64,000 bases of DNA from Glycomyces harbinensis (GTDB taxonomy: Bacteria > Actinomycetota > Actinomycetes > Mycobacteriales > Micromonosporaceae). The notes beneath the pieces were generated by a model, which worked only from the letters and a program-made list of their open reading frames with translations, made no database searches and had not been told where the DNA came from. Positions 9,354 to 17,877 of this stretch are shown here, in pieces; the first letter of the stretch is position 1; every line of letters begins with the position of its first letter. The stretch covers positions 620,001 to 684,000 of the forward strand of contig NZ_FNAD01000001.1 in assembly GCF_900101745.1 (NCBI RefSeq). Direction: 5' to 3'. The translations under genes were made by a program, and so were the position numbers.

Positions 9354-10318
9354 CGACCTTCCTTGTTGCCGAAACCGAGGAACCTGCCCTGGAGGAGGGT
9401 CACGATCGCGATGAGCAGCGCCAGGATGAGGGCCCCGGCCGAACCGCGGCCGAGGTCCTGCTGCGTGCCCAGGGCCGTGTAGTACAGGTAGGCCAGCGGC
9501 GGCCTGGCGTACGCCTGGTTCCCGATGAGGTTCACGAACTCGTCGAAGGCCTGATAGGCCGCGATGAGGATGAGCATGAGCACCGCCACCGCGGTCGCGC
9601 GCAGCTGCGGCAGCGTGATGTGCCAGAACGTCTGCCGACCGGGCTTCGCTCCGTCCACATAGGCGGCCTCGTAGAGGTGCTGGGGGATCTGCTGGAGCGC
9701 GGCGATGAACAGGATCATGTAGAAGCCGCACTGGATCCACAGGCGCAGGGACACGATGACCAGCCAGTACCACGGCGGGTCGGGGCTGAACAGCCACGCG
9801 ACGTCCTCGATCCCGAACAGGTCGAGGATCGAGTTCATCAGGCCGTAGCGCACGCCGCTGAAGATCGACATCTTCCACACCAGCGAGGCGACCACATAGG
9901 AGCACGCGAAGGGCAGGAAGAACACCGAGCGGAAGAACGCGCGCATGAAGCGGAGCTGGTTGAGCATGAGCGCCAGGCCCAGCGAGCACGCGAAGGTGAG
10001 CGGCACGATGAACGCGGCGAACACCGAGAACGTGATCAGGCTGTCCTGGAACGCCCGGTCGGTGAGCATGTCGGCGTAGTTGCCGAAGCCCACGAAGTCC
10101 TCGGGCAGCGGGGTGACGGTGTTGGTCGCGTCGAACAGCGACAGGTACGCGCTCCAGACCACCGGGACGAGGGTGAAGACCATGAGTCCGGCCAGGAACG
10201 GCCCGACGAACGCCCAGAAGGCGAGCGAGGTGCGCAGGCGGCCCGAGCGGCGGGGCCGGGGACGCTGGTCCCCGGTGCCCGCCCGTTCGGTGTCCGCGGC
10301 CGGTGCTGAGACTGCCAC
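9350..10318 (-). CDS. Carbohydrate ABC transporter permease, MalF type
   Basis: A 322-residue permease with a basic cytoplasmic N-terminus, six predicted membrane segments (first at FWAFVGPFLAGLMVF) and the EAA loop YEAAYVDGAKPGRQTFWHITLP. It pairs with the MalG-type subunit to form the translocation channel. It lies nine bases after the binding-protein gene and overlaps the next permease, so the three are one operon. Confidence 0.93.
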   Translation of the reverse strand: MAVSAPAADTERAGTGDQRPRPRRSGRLRTSLAFWAFVGPFLAGLMVFTLVPVVWSAYLSLFDATNTVTPLPEDFVGFGNYADMLTDRAFQDSLITFSVFAAFIVPLTFACSLGLALMLNQLRFMRAFFRSVFFLPFACSYVVASLVWKMSIFSGVRYGLMNSILDLFGIEDVAWLFSPDPPWYWLVIVSLRLWIQCGFYMILFIAALQQIPQHLYEAAYVDGAKPGRQTFWHITLPQLRATAVAVLMLILIAAYQAFDEFVNLIGNQAYARPPLAYLYYTALGTQQDLGRGSAGALILALLIAIVTLLQGRFLGFGNKEGR

Positions 10319-10327
10319 GGCGGCCGC

Positions 10328-11620
10328 CTAGCCGAAGATGCCGTCGAGTTCGCCCTGGATCGTCGCCACGGCGTTGTCGAACTCGGTCGAGGGGTCGTTG
10401 CCCTCCAGGACGATGTGGGTCATCATGTCGTCGACCGCGGTCTCCATGGTGGGCGTCCAGTTGGGGTTCTCGGCCCAGCCGAACTCCTCGGAGATGCGCA
10501 CGGCCTCGGCGGCCGGTCCGTCGGCGAGCTGCTCGGCGCCGCCGCGCATCGACAGGCGGGGCGGGATGTGGAAGCCGTAGGACAGGTTCCAGTCGAGGAT
10601 GAACTCCTCGTTGTCGACCCACAGCCACTTGACGAACGCCTTGGCCTCGTCCACGTGCTCGGAGCCCGCGTTGACGAAGGTGTCCCAGCCGCCGTTGAAC
10701 ACGGTCGGCGTGCCGGAGCCGAAGGCCGGGAACGGGATGACGGCGATGTCCTCGCCGTGCGCCTCGATGATCTGGGGCAGGGCCCACAGGCCGCACCACT
10801 GGATCGCGCACAGCTCCTGGATGATCGAGGACGGGTCCCACGCCTCGGTCGGCGCGCCGATGAGCAGCGAGGAGGACTCGTGCAGCTCCTTGGCCTGGAG
10901 GGCCCCGGCGATGACGGTGTCCTTGTCGAAGCCGATCTGGTTGTCCTCGGTCAGGAGGGTCTGGCCCGCGGAGAAGACGATCGGCTGGAACAGCTTGGTG
11001 GCCGAGTCGTCGTTGCCGAGGAACAGGCCCTTGACGTCGCCGGTGGTCAGTTCGGCGGCGGCCGCCATGAGCTCCTCGAACGTGGCCGGCGGCGTGATGC
11101 CCGCGCCGTCCAGGAGCGAGGGGCGGTAGTACAGGAACTGCGGGTCGTCGATCATGCGGACGCCGTAGACCTTGCCGTCGATCGTGTTGCGCGCCAGGTC
11201 GTCGGGGGTGTAGTCGTCGAGGACGTCCGTGAGGATGTCGTCGAGCGGGACGATCTGGCCGCTCTCGACCATCGCCCGGTTGAGGTGGCCCTCGAAGACG
11301 TCCGGGTAGTCGCCCTGCTTCTCGGCGAGCAGGCCGGAGGAGAGGGCGGTGTCGTAGTCGCCGGGGATCCAGTTGATGGTGACGGTGGCGTCCTCGTAGG
11401 CGGCGGCGTACTTCTCGGCGGCCTGTTGGGTGCCGGGCTCGCCGTACTGGTGGTACCACTGCGAGAGGTTGACGCCGTCGGCGGAGCCGCGGCCGGTGTT
11501 GCCGCCGCAGGCGCCGAGGGCGCCCGCTCCGGCGGCGAGGCCGCCGAGGGCGAGCATGCGGCGGCGGTTCAGCGCCAGCGCGGAGAGCTGGGAAGGGCGG
11601 TGGTTGCGGAAGGCGACCAT
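10328..11620 (-). CDS. Sugar ABC transporter substrate-binding lipoprotein
   Basis: A 430-residue family 1 extracellular binding protein. The N-terminus has RRRMLALGG, a hydrophobic stretch and the lipobox LGAC, so export through Tat followed by lipid attachment is likely. The mature part has two-lobe features such as LSQWYHQYGEPG, KVYGVRMIDDPQFLYYRPSLL and FNGGWDTFVNAG. ATG 11620 is preceded by AGGAG; an upstream in-frame extension lacks support. The sugar is unknown; the adjacent ROK regulator suggests an oligosaccharide or amino sugar. Confidence 0.93.
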   Translation of the reverse strand: MVAFRNHRPSQLSALALNRRRMLALGGLAAGAGALGACGGNTGRGSADGVNLSQWYHQYGEPGTQQAAEKYAAAYEDATVTINWIPGDYDTALSSGLLAEKQGDYPDVFEGHLNRAMVESGQIVPLDDILTDVLDDYTPDDLARNTIDGKVYGVRMIDDPQFLYYRPSLLDGAGITPPATFEELMAAAAELTTGDVKGLFLGNDDSATKLFQPIVFSAGQTLLTEDNQIGFDKDTVIAGALQAKELHESSSLLIGAPTEAWDPSSIIQELCAIQWCGLWALPQIIEAHGEDIAVIPFPAFGSGTPTVFNGGWDTFVNAGSEHVDEAKAFVKWLWVDNEEFILDWNLSYGFHIPPRLSMRGGAEQLADGPAAEAVRISEEFGWAENPNWTPTMETAVDDMMTHIVLEGNDPSTEFDNAVATIQGELDGIFG

Positions 11621-11724
11621 GGTTGGCTCCTCGCTACTTCGAGAGGTCGGAAGGGTTTGCCGTGCGGCGTCGGGGCATTGGCCGACGTCGCTGCGGCAAT
11701 TCGACATGTGTCGATTCGCTTTTC

Positions 11725-11762
11725 AGTCTTGCGATCGCACGTCACTTTGTCAATGGGTTGGA
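11725..11762 (-). promoter_or_regulatory. Promoter and shared operator of the ABC operon
   Basis: On the minus strand TTGACA (11748-11753) and AAGACT (11725-11730) are 17 bases apart. The -35 box lies inside the motif CCAACCCATTGACAAAG, which recurs with two differences at the ROK gene promoter (13191-13208). In the rest of the 11621-11958 gap I see no gene and no clear terminator. Confidence 0.55.
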
Positions 11763-11958
11763 GTAAGTAGTGTGGTAACGATTTGCGCTCGGCACCACTG
11801 GGAGCGTTCATCCCATGCGCCACAGGCGTTCCGCCAGCGTGCAGGGGTCATCGCGCCCCGGCGGCGTGTGCGCGCGGGGCGGAAGGGTCCGCTGTGGCGC
11901 CCGGTTCGCGATCGGGCTCGTATGCGGTTGGGGCCGTGTCCGGTCGGGGCCGGGCCGG

Positions 11959-13164
11959 TCAGCGGCGGCTGCGCGAGCCGACCGTGTTGAGGCGGTTGAG
12001 GTGGCCTTCCAGGGCCAGCGCGGCGGCGCCGAGCGCGACCATGTTGCGGTCGTACCTGTTGCGGCGCAGCCGGGCGGCCTTGAGGGGGGCCTCCATGGCG
12101 TGGGCGGGCAGGCGGCGCTCGAACTCGGGGATGAGGGCGTCGCCGAGGACCCCGGTGACCCAGCCGTCGAAGACCACCAGGTCGGGGTTGACGAGGTTGA
12201 GGAGGTTGGCGACGCCGGCGGCGAGGTGCTCGGCGACGGTCTCGACGGTGCGCACGGCCGAGACCTCGCCGGCCTCCCAGGCCGCCGCGAGGGCGGCCAT
12301 GGCCTCGGTCTGCGAGGCGGCCCCGGCCCGTCCGTCGAGCTGGGACCACTGCCACAGGATCGCGGGGGCGCCCACATAGGCCTCGATGCATCCCTTGGCG
12401 CCGCAGCGGCACTGGGGTCCGCCGGGGTTGATGGTGGTGTGGCCCCACTCCCCCGCCGAGTTGGTGGCGCCGCGGTACAGCTGGCCGCCGAAGGCGAGGC
12501 CGGCGCCGACGCCGGTGCCGAGGATGAGGACGGCGAGGCGCTCGACGCCGCGGCCGTCGCCGAACCACAGCTCGCCCACGGTGATCGTCTTGAGGGGGTT
12601 GTCGAGGTAGATGGGGACGCTCAGGCGCAGGCGCTCGCCGAGGAGCTTGCGGAAGGGCACGTCGTGCCAGTTCCAGTTCGGGGCGAAGCCGGAGACGCCC
12701 CAGGCCACGTCCACCTGGCCCGGCAGGCTCACGCCGAGGCCGAGGATCGCGCGCTCGCCCAGGCGCGACCGCACCTGGTCCATGGCGGAGGCGATGTGCT
12801 CGATGACCTGGTCGGGGCGGTTCTCGCTGGGCTCCATGCGCTCGTCCACCCGGTCGACCACCGTCAGCGCCAGGTCGTAGACCTCGAGGTGGACGTAGGT
12901 CTCGGCCACGTCGACGCCGATCATGACGCCGCCGCCGACGTTGGGCGCCAGCAGCGCCCGGGGCCGTCCGCCTCCGGAGTCCTCGCGTCCGACTTCCACC
13001 ACGACGCCGAGCTCGATCAGGTCGGTCACCAGGTTCGAGACGGTGGCGACGCTGAGGTCGGTCTCGCGGGCGAGGATCTGCCGGGAGGTGGGGGCGTCCG
13101 CGATGAGGTGCCGGAGCACTGCGAAGCAGTTGCGGAGGCGGATGTCGCGCGAGGTGGACTTCAT
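11959..13164 (-). CDS. ROK-family transcriptional regulator
   Basis: A 401-residue NagC/XylR-type regulator. Residues 10-70 form a winged helix-turn-helix (TSRQILARETDLSVATVSNLVTDLIELG). The ROK domain follows with GVDVAETY, LDNPLKTITVGELWFGDGRG, the ATP/sugar loop ILGTGVGAGLAFGGQLYRG, and the zinc site GHTTINPG..CRCGAKGCIEAY complete. It probably represses the neighbouring sugar importer and itself, releasing DNA when sugar binds. ATG 13164 sits six bases after a TAGCAT -10 box, so its message should be leaderless. Confidence 0.93.
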   Translation of the reverse strand: MKSTSRDIRLRNCFAVLRHLIADAPTSRQILARETDLSVATVSNLVTDLIELGVVVEVGREDSGGGRPRALLAPNVGGGVMIGVDVAETYVHLEVYDLALTVVDRVDERMEPSENRPDQVIEHIASAMDQVRSRLGERAILGLGVSLPGQVDVAWGVSGFAPNWNWHDVPFRKLLGERLRLSVPIYLDNPLKTITVGELWFGDGRGVERLAVLILGTGVGAGLAFGGQLYRGATNSAGEWGHTTINPGGPQCRCGAKGCIEAYVGAPAILWQWSQLDGRAGAASQTEAMAALAAAWEAGEVSAVRTVETVAEHLAAGVANLLNLVNPDLVVFDGWVTGVLGDALIPEFERRLPAHAMEAPLKAARLRRNRYDRNMVALGAAALALEGHLNRLNTVGSRSRR

Positions 13165-13170
13165 GGCTGC

Positions 13171-13208
13171 ATGCTACGACGCCCGGGCCCCTTTGTAAAT
13201 GGGTTAGA
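13171..13208 (-). promoter_or_regulatory. Promoter and shared operator of the ROK regulator gene
   Basis: Minus strand TTTACA (13194-13199), 17 bases, TAGCAT (13171-13176), then six bases to the ATG. The motif CTAACCCATTTACAAAG covering the -35 box matches the ABC operon site at 15 of 17 positions. Confidence 0.6.
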
Positions 13209-13330
13209 TGAAGGGTGCGTTCTCGGACGGGGCCGTGACCTGCGTGTATGCGCTCTCCTGGGGGAGCGGTCATGCACTCGCGTCGATGCGTCGGCGCCCG
13301 GCGGAATCGCGGGCGTGCTTGAATGCGGGC

Positions 13331-13837
13331 ATGGCCGTCACGATCCTCAAAGGCGACATCACCCACCAGAGCGCGGACGCGATCGTCAACGCCGCGAACT
13401 CCTCGCTCCTGGGCGGGGGCGGCGTGGACGGGGCGATCCACCGCGCGGGCGGCGGGGCGATCCTCGCCGCGTGCCAGGAGCTGCGCCGCGGCCGTTACGG
13501 GCGGGGCCTGCCGACCGGGCAGGCCGTGGCGACCACCGCGGGGCGCCTGGACGCCCGCTGGGTCATCCACACCGTCGGCCCGGTCTACTCCGCCGAGGAG
13601 GACCGCAGTGCGCTGCTGGCCTCCTGCTACCGGGAGTCGCTGCGGGTCGCCGACGAGCTGGGGGCCGCGTCGATCGCGTTCCCGGCCGTCTCCGCCGGGG
13701 TCTACGGCTGGCCGGCCGAGTCGGCCGCGGACATCGCCGTCAGGACGGTGCGGGCGACCGCGACCGCGGTCGGGGACATCAGGTTCGTCCTGTTCAACGA
13801 CGAGGTCCTGGCGGCGTTCGAGCGCGCCGCGGGGTGA
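13331..13837 (+). CDS. Macrodomain protein, O-acetyl-ADP-ribose deacetylase type
   Basis: A 168-residue stand-alone macrodomain (MacroD/YmdB class) that would bind ADP-ribose and hydrolyse O-acetyl-ADP-ribose or ADP-ribose esters. Motifs are GDITHQSADAIVNAANSSLLGGGGVDGAIHR (shown here as family signature, residues 8-37), the GQAVATTAG loop, WVIHTVGP and the C-terminal PAVSAGVYGWP. Key Asn and Asp of the active loop (NAAN, GVDGAIH) are present. It is divergent from the ROK gene and not obviously linked to its neighbours. Confidence 0.93.
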   Translation: MAVTILKGDITHQSADAIVNAANSSLLGGGGVDGAIHRAGGGAILAACQELRRGRYGRGLPTGQAVATTAGRLDARWVIHTVGPVYSAEEDRSALLASCYRESLRVADELGAASIAFPAVSAGVYGWPAESAADIAVRTVRATATAVGDIRFVLFNDEVLAAFERAAG

Positions 13838-13907
13838 TGTCGGACCCCTCGGCTACGGTCGGGACCCTGTGCGCGCCCGAGGGGTCGCGCGGGACGAAGG
13901 GGTTCGC

Positions 13908-14783
13908 ATGAAGACGCTCACCGAGGACGCGTTCGCCGCCGCCGAGCGGTACCTGGTCCTCAACGCCCGCCTGGTCGAGCGGCTGCGCTTCGCGCGCGAG
14001 TTCAAGGGCGGGCCCGCGGCGCCGGTGCGCGCGGCCGTGCTCGCCTACCAGAACGCGGACGGCGGCTTCGGCAGCGCGATCGAGCCGGACCTGCGGGGCG
14101 CGGGCAGCCAGCCGCAGGGCGTCGAGGTCGCGTTCCGGATGCTCGAGGACGTCGGCCCCGGGGACCTCTCGCCGGTCCGGGCCGCCTGCGACTGGCTCCA
14201 GGCCAACAGCACTGGCGAGGGCGGCGTGCCGTGGGTGCTGCCGAGCGTCGTCGGCGACGAGCGCGGACCCTGGTGGCAGCCCCAGGGCGAGAAGCCCCCG
14301 GCCGCGCTCAACCCCACCGCCCCGATCGTCGGGCTGCTGCTCGCGCACGGCGAGGAGCACCCGTGGATCGCCCCGGCGGCCGAGTTCTGCTGGAGGACGA
14401 TCGCCGAACTCGATGAAGTCGGCGCCTACGACGCGATGTGCGTGCTGGCGTTCCTCGAGCGCGTCCCCGACCGGGAGCGCGCCGAGGCCGAGTTCGCGCG
14501 GCTCGGCCCGTCGCTGCGGGCCGCGGCGGCGATCGACCCGCACGCCGAAGGGCACGTCCACACCCCGCTGGACCTCGCGCCGGGGCCGGAGTCGATGGCG
14601 CGCAGGCTGTTCGGCGACGACGAGATCGACCTGCACCTGGACGTCCTCATCGATGCGCAGCAGAAGGACGGCGGCTGGGCGCCCAACTTCGAGATGTGGA
14701 CCCCTGTGGTCGTCCACGAATGGGGCGGCTTCCTCACGCTCGCGACGCTGCGGACCCTCAAGGCGTACGGGCGCCTCGCGTAG
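13908..14783 (+). CDS. Prenyltransferase/squalene-cyclase-repeat protein
   Basis: A 291-residue soluble alpha-helical protein with QW-like repeats: YQNADGGFGSAIEPD near residues 45-60, WLQANSTGEGG, and QQKDGGWAPNFEMW near the C-terminus. These resemble the alpha/alpha-toroid repeats of terpene cyclases and protein prenyltransferases, but the DXDD or zinc motifs of active cyclases are not seen, so an enzymatic role is not assured. ATG 13908 has GAAGGGG upstream. A hairpin follows and serves the convergent methyltransferase gene too. Confidence 0.75.
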   Translation: MKTLTEDAFAAAERYLVLNARLVERLRFAREFKGGPAAPVRAAVLAYQNADGGFGSAIEPDLRGAGSQPQGVEVAFRMLEDVGPGDLSPVRAACDWLQANSTGEGGVPWVLPSVVGDERGPWWQPQGEKPPAALNPTAPIVGLLLAHGEEHPWIAPAAEFCWRTIAELDEVGAYDAMCVLAFLERVPDRERAEAEFARLGPSLRAAAAIDPHAEGHVHTPLDLAPGPESMARRLFGDDEIDLHLDVLIDAQQKDGGWAPNFEMWTPVVVHEWGGFLTLATLRTLKAYGRLA

Positions 14784-14824
14784 CGGGAACCGCGCCTGCG
14801 TCGTGTGCGGCCAGGGGCCGAACG

Positions 14825-14859
14825 CGGTCCGGCCGCGCCGCGAAGGCGCGGCCGGACCG
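14825..14859. terminator. Bidirectional hairpin, 15-bp stem
   Basis: CGGTCCGGCCGCGCC (14825-14839) and its complement (14845-14859) around GCGAA, between convergent genes. Confidence 0.75.
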
Positions 14860-14863
14860 TCGT

Positions 14864-15508
14864 CTACGCGGGTTTGCGGGCCGAGCCCACCAGGTGGGGG
14901 CTGACCTTCAGCGGGAACGGCAGGTACGGGAGCCGGTGCGGCTCCAGGCCCTCGGTGTCGAAACCGGCCCGCTCGATCGCCGCGCCGGTGTCCCTGGCGG
15001 TGTGGCAGCCGCCGAACACGTGCGACCACAGCACCGCGTCGAAGACCTTCTCCCCCACCAGGATCGCCCGGTTCGCCGAGGCCACGTGCTCCAGGCAGAC
15101 CAGTTCGCCGCCGGGCTTGAGCACCCGGTGGATCTCGGCCAGCGCGCGGTCCTGGTCGGCGACCGAGCACAGCACCAGCGTGGTCACGACCGCGTCGAAC
15201 GAGTCGTTCTCGAAGGCCAGGTGCTCGGCCTCGCCGTCGAGGACCGTGGCCTTGAGGCCGAGGTCCCCGGCCTTCTCCTGGGCGAGGTCCCGAAGTCGCT
15301 CTTCGGGTTCGACCGCGATCAGTTCGGTCACGGCCTGGGGGTAGTGCGGGAAGTTCGCTCCGTGTCCGGCGCCGACTTCCAGTACGCGCCCGCCGACGCC
15401 CGCCAGGAGCCGCGCCCGCTGCTCTCCGAGACCGCGGTCCTCAAGGGAGGCGGCGGCCTGGGGGTACCAGCGGGCGAAGAGGCGGTGGCTCCTACGTCCC
15501 ATCTTCAC
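14864..15508 (-). CDS. Class I SAM-dependent methyltransferase
   Basis: A 214-residue Methyltransf_11-type enzyme. Motif I is VLEVGAGHGANFPHY (about residues 42-56), the acidic post-I is AVEPEERLR, then FENDSFDAVVTTLVLCSV and LKPGGELVCLEH. It resembles small membrane-associated methyltransferases of the thiol/phospholipid group, but the acceptor is unknown. GTG 15508 overlaps the stop of the upstream small membrane protein (GTGA), so the two are coupled, which suggests a membrane-linked role. Confidence 0.88.
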   Translation of the reverse strand: MKMGRRSHRLFARWYPQAAASLEDRGLGEQRARLLAGVGGRVLEVGAGHGANFPHYPQAVTELIAVEPEERLRDLAQEKAGDLGLKATVLDGEAEHLAFENDSFDAVVTTLVLCSVADQDRALAEIHRVLKPGGELVCLEHVASANRAILVGEKVFDAVLWSHVFGGCHTARDTGAAIERAGFDTEGLEPHRLPYLPFPLKVSPHLVGSARKPA

Positions 15509-15693
15509 TCCTCGGGGTTCTGCGACCGGGCCAGGATCACGATGGCGATCACGATGGCCAGCAACAGGATCACGGCCACGAGGAAGGTGTCGACCGCGAA
15601 CAGGGCGTTGAGGCCCCGCGCGAGGAACGGGGCCGTGATCGCGAGTATCGCCGCCAGGGCGATCCAGCGCGCGTTGCGGCGCATGAATTCCAT
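15505..15693 (-). CDS. Small two-helix membrane protein
   Basis: A 62-residue protein with a basic N-terminus and two hydrophobic segments (WIALAAILAITAPFLARGL and FLVAVILLLAIVIAIVIL). No family is recognised. It overlaps the methyltransferase gene by a GTGA and a good GGGAGG lies upstream of its ATG. It could anchor or assist the methyltransferase; that is inference from coupling only. Confidence 0.65.
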   Translation of the reverse strand: MEFMRRNARWIALAAILAITAPFLARGLNALFAVDTFLVAVILLLAIVIAIVILARSQNPEE

Positions 15694-15789
15694 CGACGCT
15701 CCTCCCGGGTTCTCCCCGAGCCTACGGGAGGCGCGCCCGGTCCGCCGTCCGCGGTCCGGCGCGCGATGGCGCGCCCGGCGGCCGGCCGG

Positions 15790-17721
15790 TCAGTTCGTGC
15801 GGGTGTTGGGCAGGTGGTCGCCGAGGTAGCCGATCCAGATCTTGCCGGTCGCGCCGCCGGCGTCGTCGAGGAAGTGCATGCGGGGCGCGGGCGAGCCGAC
15901 GGCCTGGAGTTTGATGTGCGAGGGCATGAAGACGCGGCCGGACTCGTCGATGTCGGCGGGGACGCGGAAGATCCGGGCCCGGTAGTACTTGGGGTTGCCC
16001 GAGACCGAGTCGGACTCCTTCATGGACACCATGGTCGGGGTGATGATGGGCCCGCCGTGCAGCGGCCGGGTGCACCAGTCGTAGAAGCCGCCGGTGAAGC
16101 GGGCTTCGGCGCGGGCCTCGGCGTAGGCGTCGAGGGCGCGCAGGGCGTCCCAGGTCTTGCCGGTCCAGCGGCGGCGCTGGCGCGGGTACATGACGTCGAG
16201 GCGGGAGACCTCGGTGTCGAGGGTGTCGGGCAGGTCGAGGTGCCGCAGCTGCTTGCGGGCGCGCTGGACGACGTCCATGAGGCTCTCGGCCTCCCAGGGC
16301 CCGTCGAGGTCGGCGTCCTGGACGCCGTAGACGGGGTCGGCGTGCTCGGCGAGGCGGCTCTCCAGCCAGCGGATGCGGTCCTGTGCCTTGCGTTCGTGCT
16401 CTTGGAGTTCGACGTAGTCGGACTCGAGCTGGTCGTACTGCTCCTGGAGCCGCCGGAGCTCCTGGCCGGGCCCGCGGGGGCCCGGGCCGAGGAGGCCGGA
16501 GGACTCGACGGCGCGGGTGAGGGCGTCGAGGTGCGCGGACATGGTCTTGATGAGGCCGGTGGTCTCGGAGTCGCCGCCGCGGGCCATGTCGACGAGGGCG
16601 TCCAGGACGCTGTCGTCGAGCCGGTCGGCGAGCCGCGCGGTGATGCGGTCGGCGAGGTCGTCGGGGACGGGGGCGTCTGCGGTGGCGTCGGTTTCGGGAG
16701 CGGCGGGGGCCGGGGCGGGCGGCGCGGGCTCGGGCTCGGGGGTCTCCGCTGCGGGCGGGGCGGGCTGGGTCGGCAGTGCGGGCGGGGGTGCGGTCCCGGG
16801 CCTGGGGGGTGCGGCCGGTCTGGGCGCCCTCGGCGGTCTGGGGACGGCTATCGCGGCGGGGCTCGGCGGCGGGGCGTGCAGCTCCTCGGGGGCGAGGGCG
16901 CCGGACAGGACGCGGGCGACGCGCGGCTCGGCCTGGCGTATGTCGGTCGGGAGCGGGCGGTGCACGGAGAGGTCGGCGACCCCTTCGATGACGACGCCGA
17001 GCGCGCGTATCCCGTGGTCGCGGATGGCGCCGCCGCCGCGGGGCTGGTGGCGCATCGCGTAGGTCTCCTCGCCGGGCCGCACGCCCGGCAGGTAGGTGCG
17101 CAGGCCGCCGCCGAAGACGCTGAGGTCGGGGCCGAGCCAGGAGTTGAGCTCGTCCTGGGTCCTGGTGTCGTAGAGGCGCGCGACGACGGCGACGCCCGCG
17201 AGGGCCGCGGACAGGTGGTCGGCGCAGGCGGTGACGAGCCCGGGTTCGGTGCGGTCGACGGTGAGGACGATGAGCGGGACGCCCCGGTCGGGGTTGGCGA
17301 GCCAGGCGGTGAGCTCCTTGACCTCCTCGGGGCCGACCAGGTGCGGGCCGGCCTCGACCGGGACGGCGCCGTCGGTGGCGCGCCCGGTGGCGAGGAAGGC
17401 GGCCACGAACCCGGGGGCGCGGGCGGGGGCGTCCTCGGCGGCGTCGCCCTCGACGGTGACGCGGACCCAGCTCTTGGCGGCGCTTTGGGCCGCGGCCCAG
17501 GTCGCGGTGGTGCGCAGGCGCCCGCCGGCGGCGGGGGCGTCGAGGAGGTACCGGCCGCAGACCTCGTTGTCGGCGAGGGCGACGCGGTTGCGGCCCTTCG
17601 CGACGTCGAGGCGTGGCGAGCCGTCGTCGGACACGCCCGCCCACGCGGCGAACGACCGCCGCAGCCGCGGGCCGAGCCGCTGGCCGCCGTCGCGGAGCAA
17701 TGCCTGGTAGAACTGGGTCAC
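15790..17721 (-). CDS. Large coiled-coil protein of unknown function
   Basis: A 643-residue protein I cannot assign. Residues 1-275 form a globular domain containing PLIVLTVDRTEPG (149-161) and a VFGGGLRTYLPGVRP motif (202-216). Residues 283-355 are a Pro/Ala/Glu-rich linker. Residues 356-460 are helical with a clear coiled coil at 419-460. Residues 540-643 form a compact C-terminal domain with KYYRARIFRVPADID, RVFMPSHIKL, APRMHFLDDAGGATGKIWIGYLG. GTG 17721 is preceded by GGAGG. Similar C-terminal domains occur in other actinobacterial hypothetical proteins. It has no signal peptide and no obvious operon partner. Confidence 0.8.
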   Translation of the reverse strand: MTQFYQALLRDGGQRLGPRLRRSFAAWAGVSDDGSPRLDVAKGRNRVALADNEVCGRYLLDAPAAGGRLRTTATWAAAQSAAKSWVRVTVEGDAAEDAPARAPGFVAAFLATGRATDGAVPVEAGPHLVGPEEVKELTAWLANPDRGVPLIVLTVDRTEPGLVTACADHLSAALAGVAVVARLYDTRTQDELNSWLGPDLSVFGGGLRTYLPGVRPGEETYAMRHQPRGGGAIRDHGIRALGVVIEGVADLSVHRPLPTDIRQAEPRVARVLSGALAPEELHAPPPSPAAIAVPRPPRAPRPAAPPRPGTAPPPALPTQPAPPAAETPEPEPAPPAPAPAAPETDATADAPVPDDLADRITARLADRLDDSVLDALVDMARGGDSETTGLIKTMSAHLDALTRAVESSGLLGPGPRGPGQELRRLQEQYDQLESDYVELQEHERKAQDRIRWLESRLAEHADPVYGVQDADLDGPWEAESLMDVVQRARKQLRHLDLPDTLDTEVSRLDVMYPRQRRRWTGKTWDALRALDAYAEARAEARFTGGFYDWCTRPLHGGPIITPTMVSMKESDSVSGNPKYYRARIFRVPADIDESGRVFMPSHIKLQAVGSPAPRMHFLDDAGGATGKIWIGYLGDHLPNTRTN

Positions 17722-17831
17722 AGCGCCTCCAACGGTCCGGCACAAGGCAGCGTTGAGCCAACATGCTACTGGAGACGGGCGTCGCCGTCGTCCCCCAAAT
17801 CCAATAGGGACGGACCATCGCGGACATGCGA

Positions 17832-17861
17832 AGGGCCCGCGGCGAACTCGCCGCGGGCCCT
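17832..17861. terminator. Hairpin terminator of the TauE/SafE gene
   Basis: AGGGCCCGCGGCG (17832-17844) and its exact complement (17849-17861) with an AACT loop, 16 bases after the exporter stop. Confidence 0.75.
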
Positions 17862-17877
17862 GTCGAATCGGGTTTGC

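Noticed and set aside
8469-11459. A 996-codon minus-strand frame over the sugar ABC operon
   Set aside because: It is an out-of-frame reading of the binding protein and first permease that runs into the true frame of the second permease; composition is Arg/Gly/Pro-biased in the shadow part.
16700-16880. GGCG-rich tandem-looking repeats
   Set aside because: They encode the Pro/Ala linker of the 643-residue protein; codon-level low complexity rather than a DNA repeat element.
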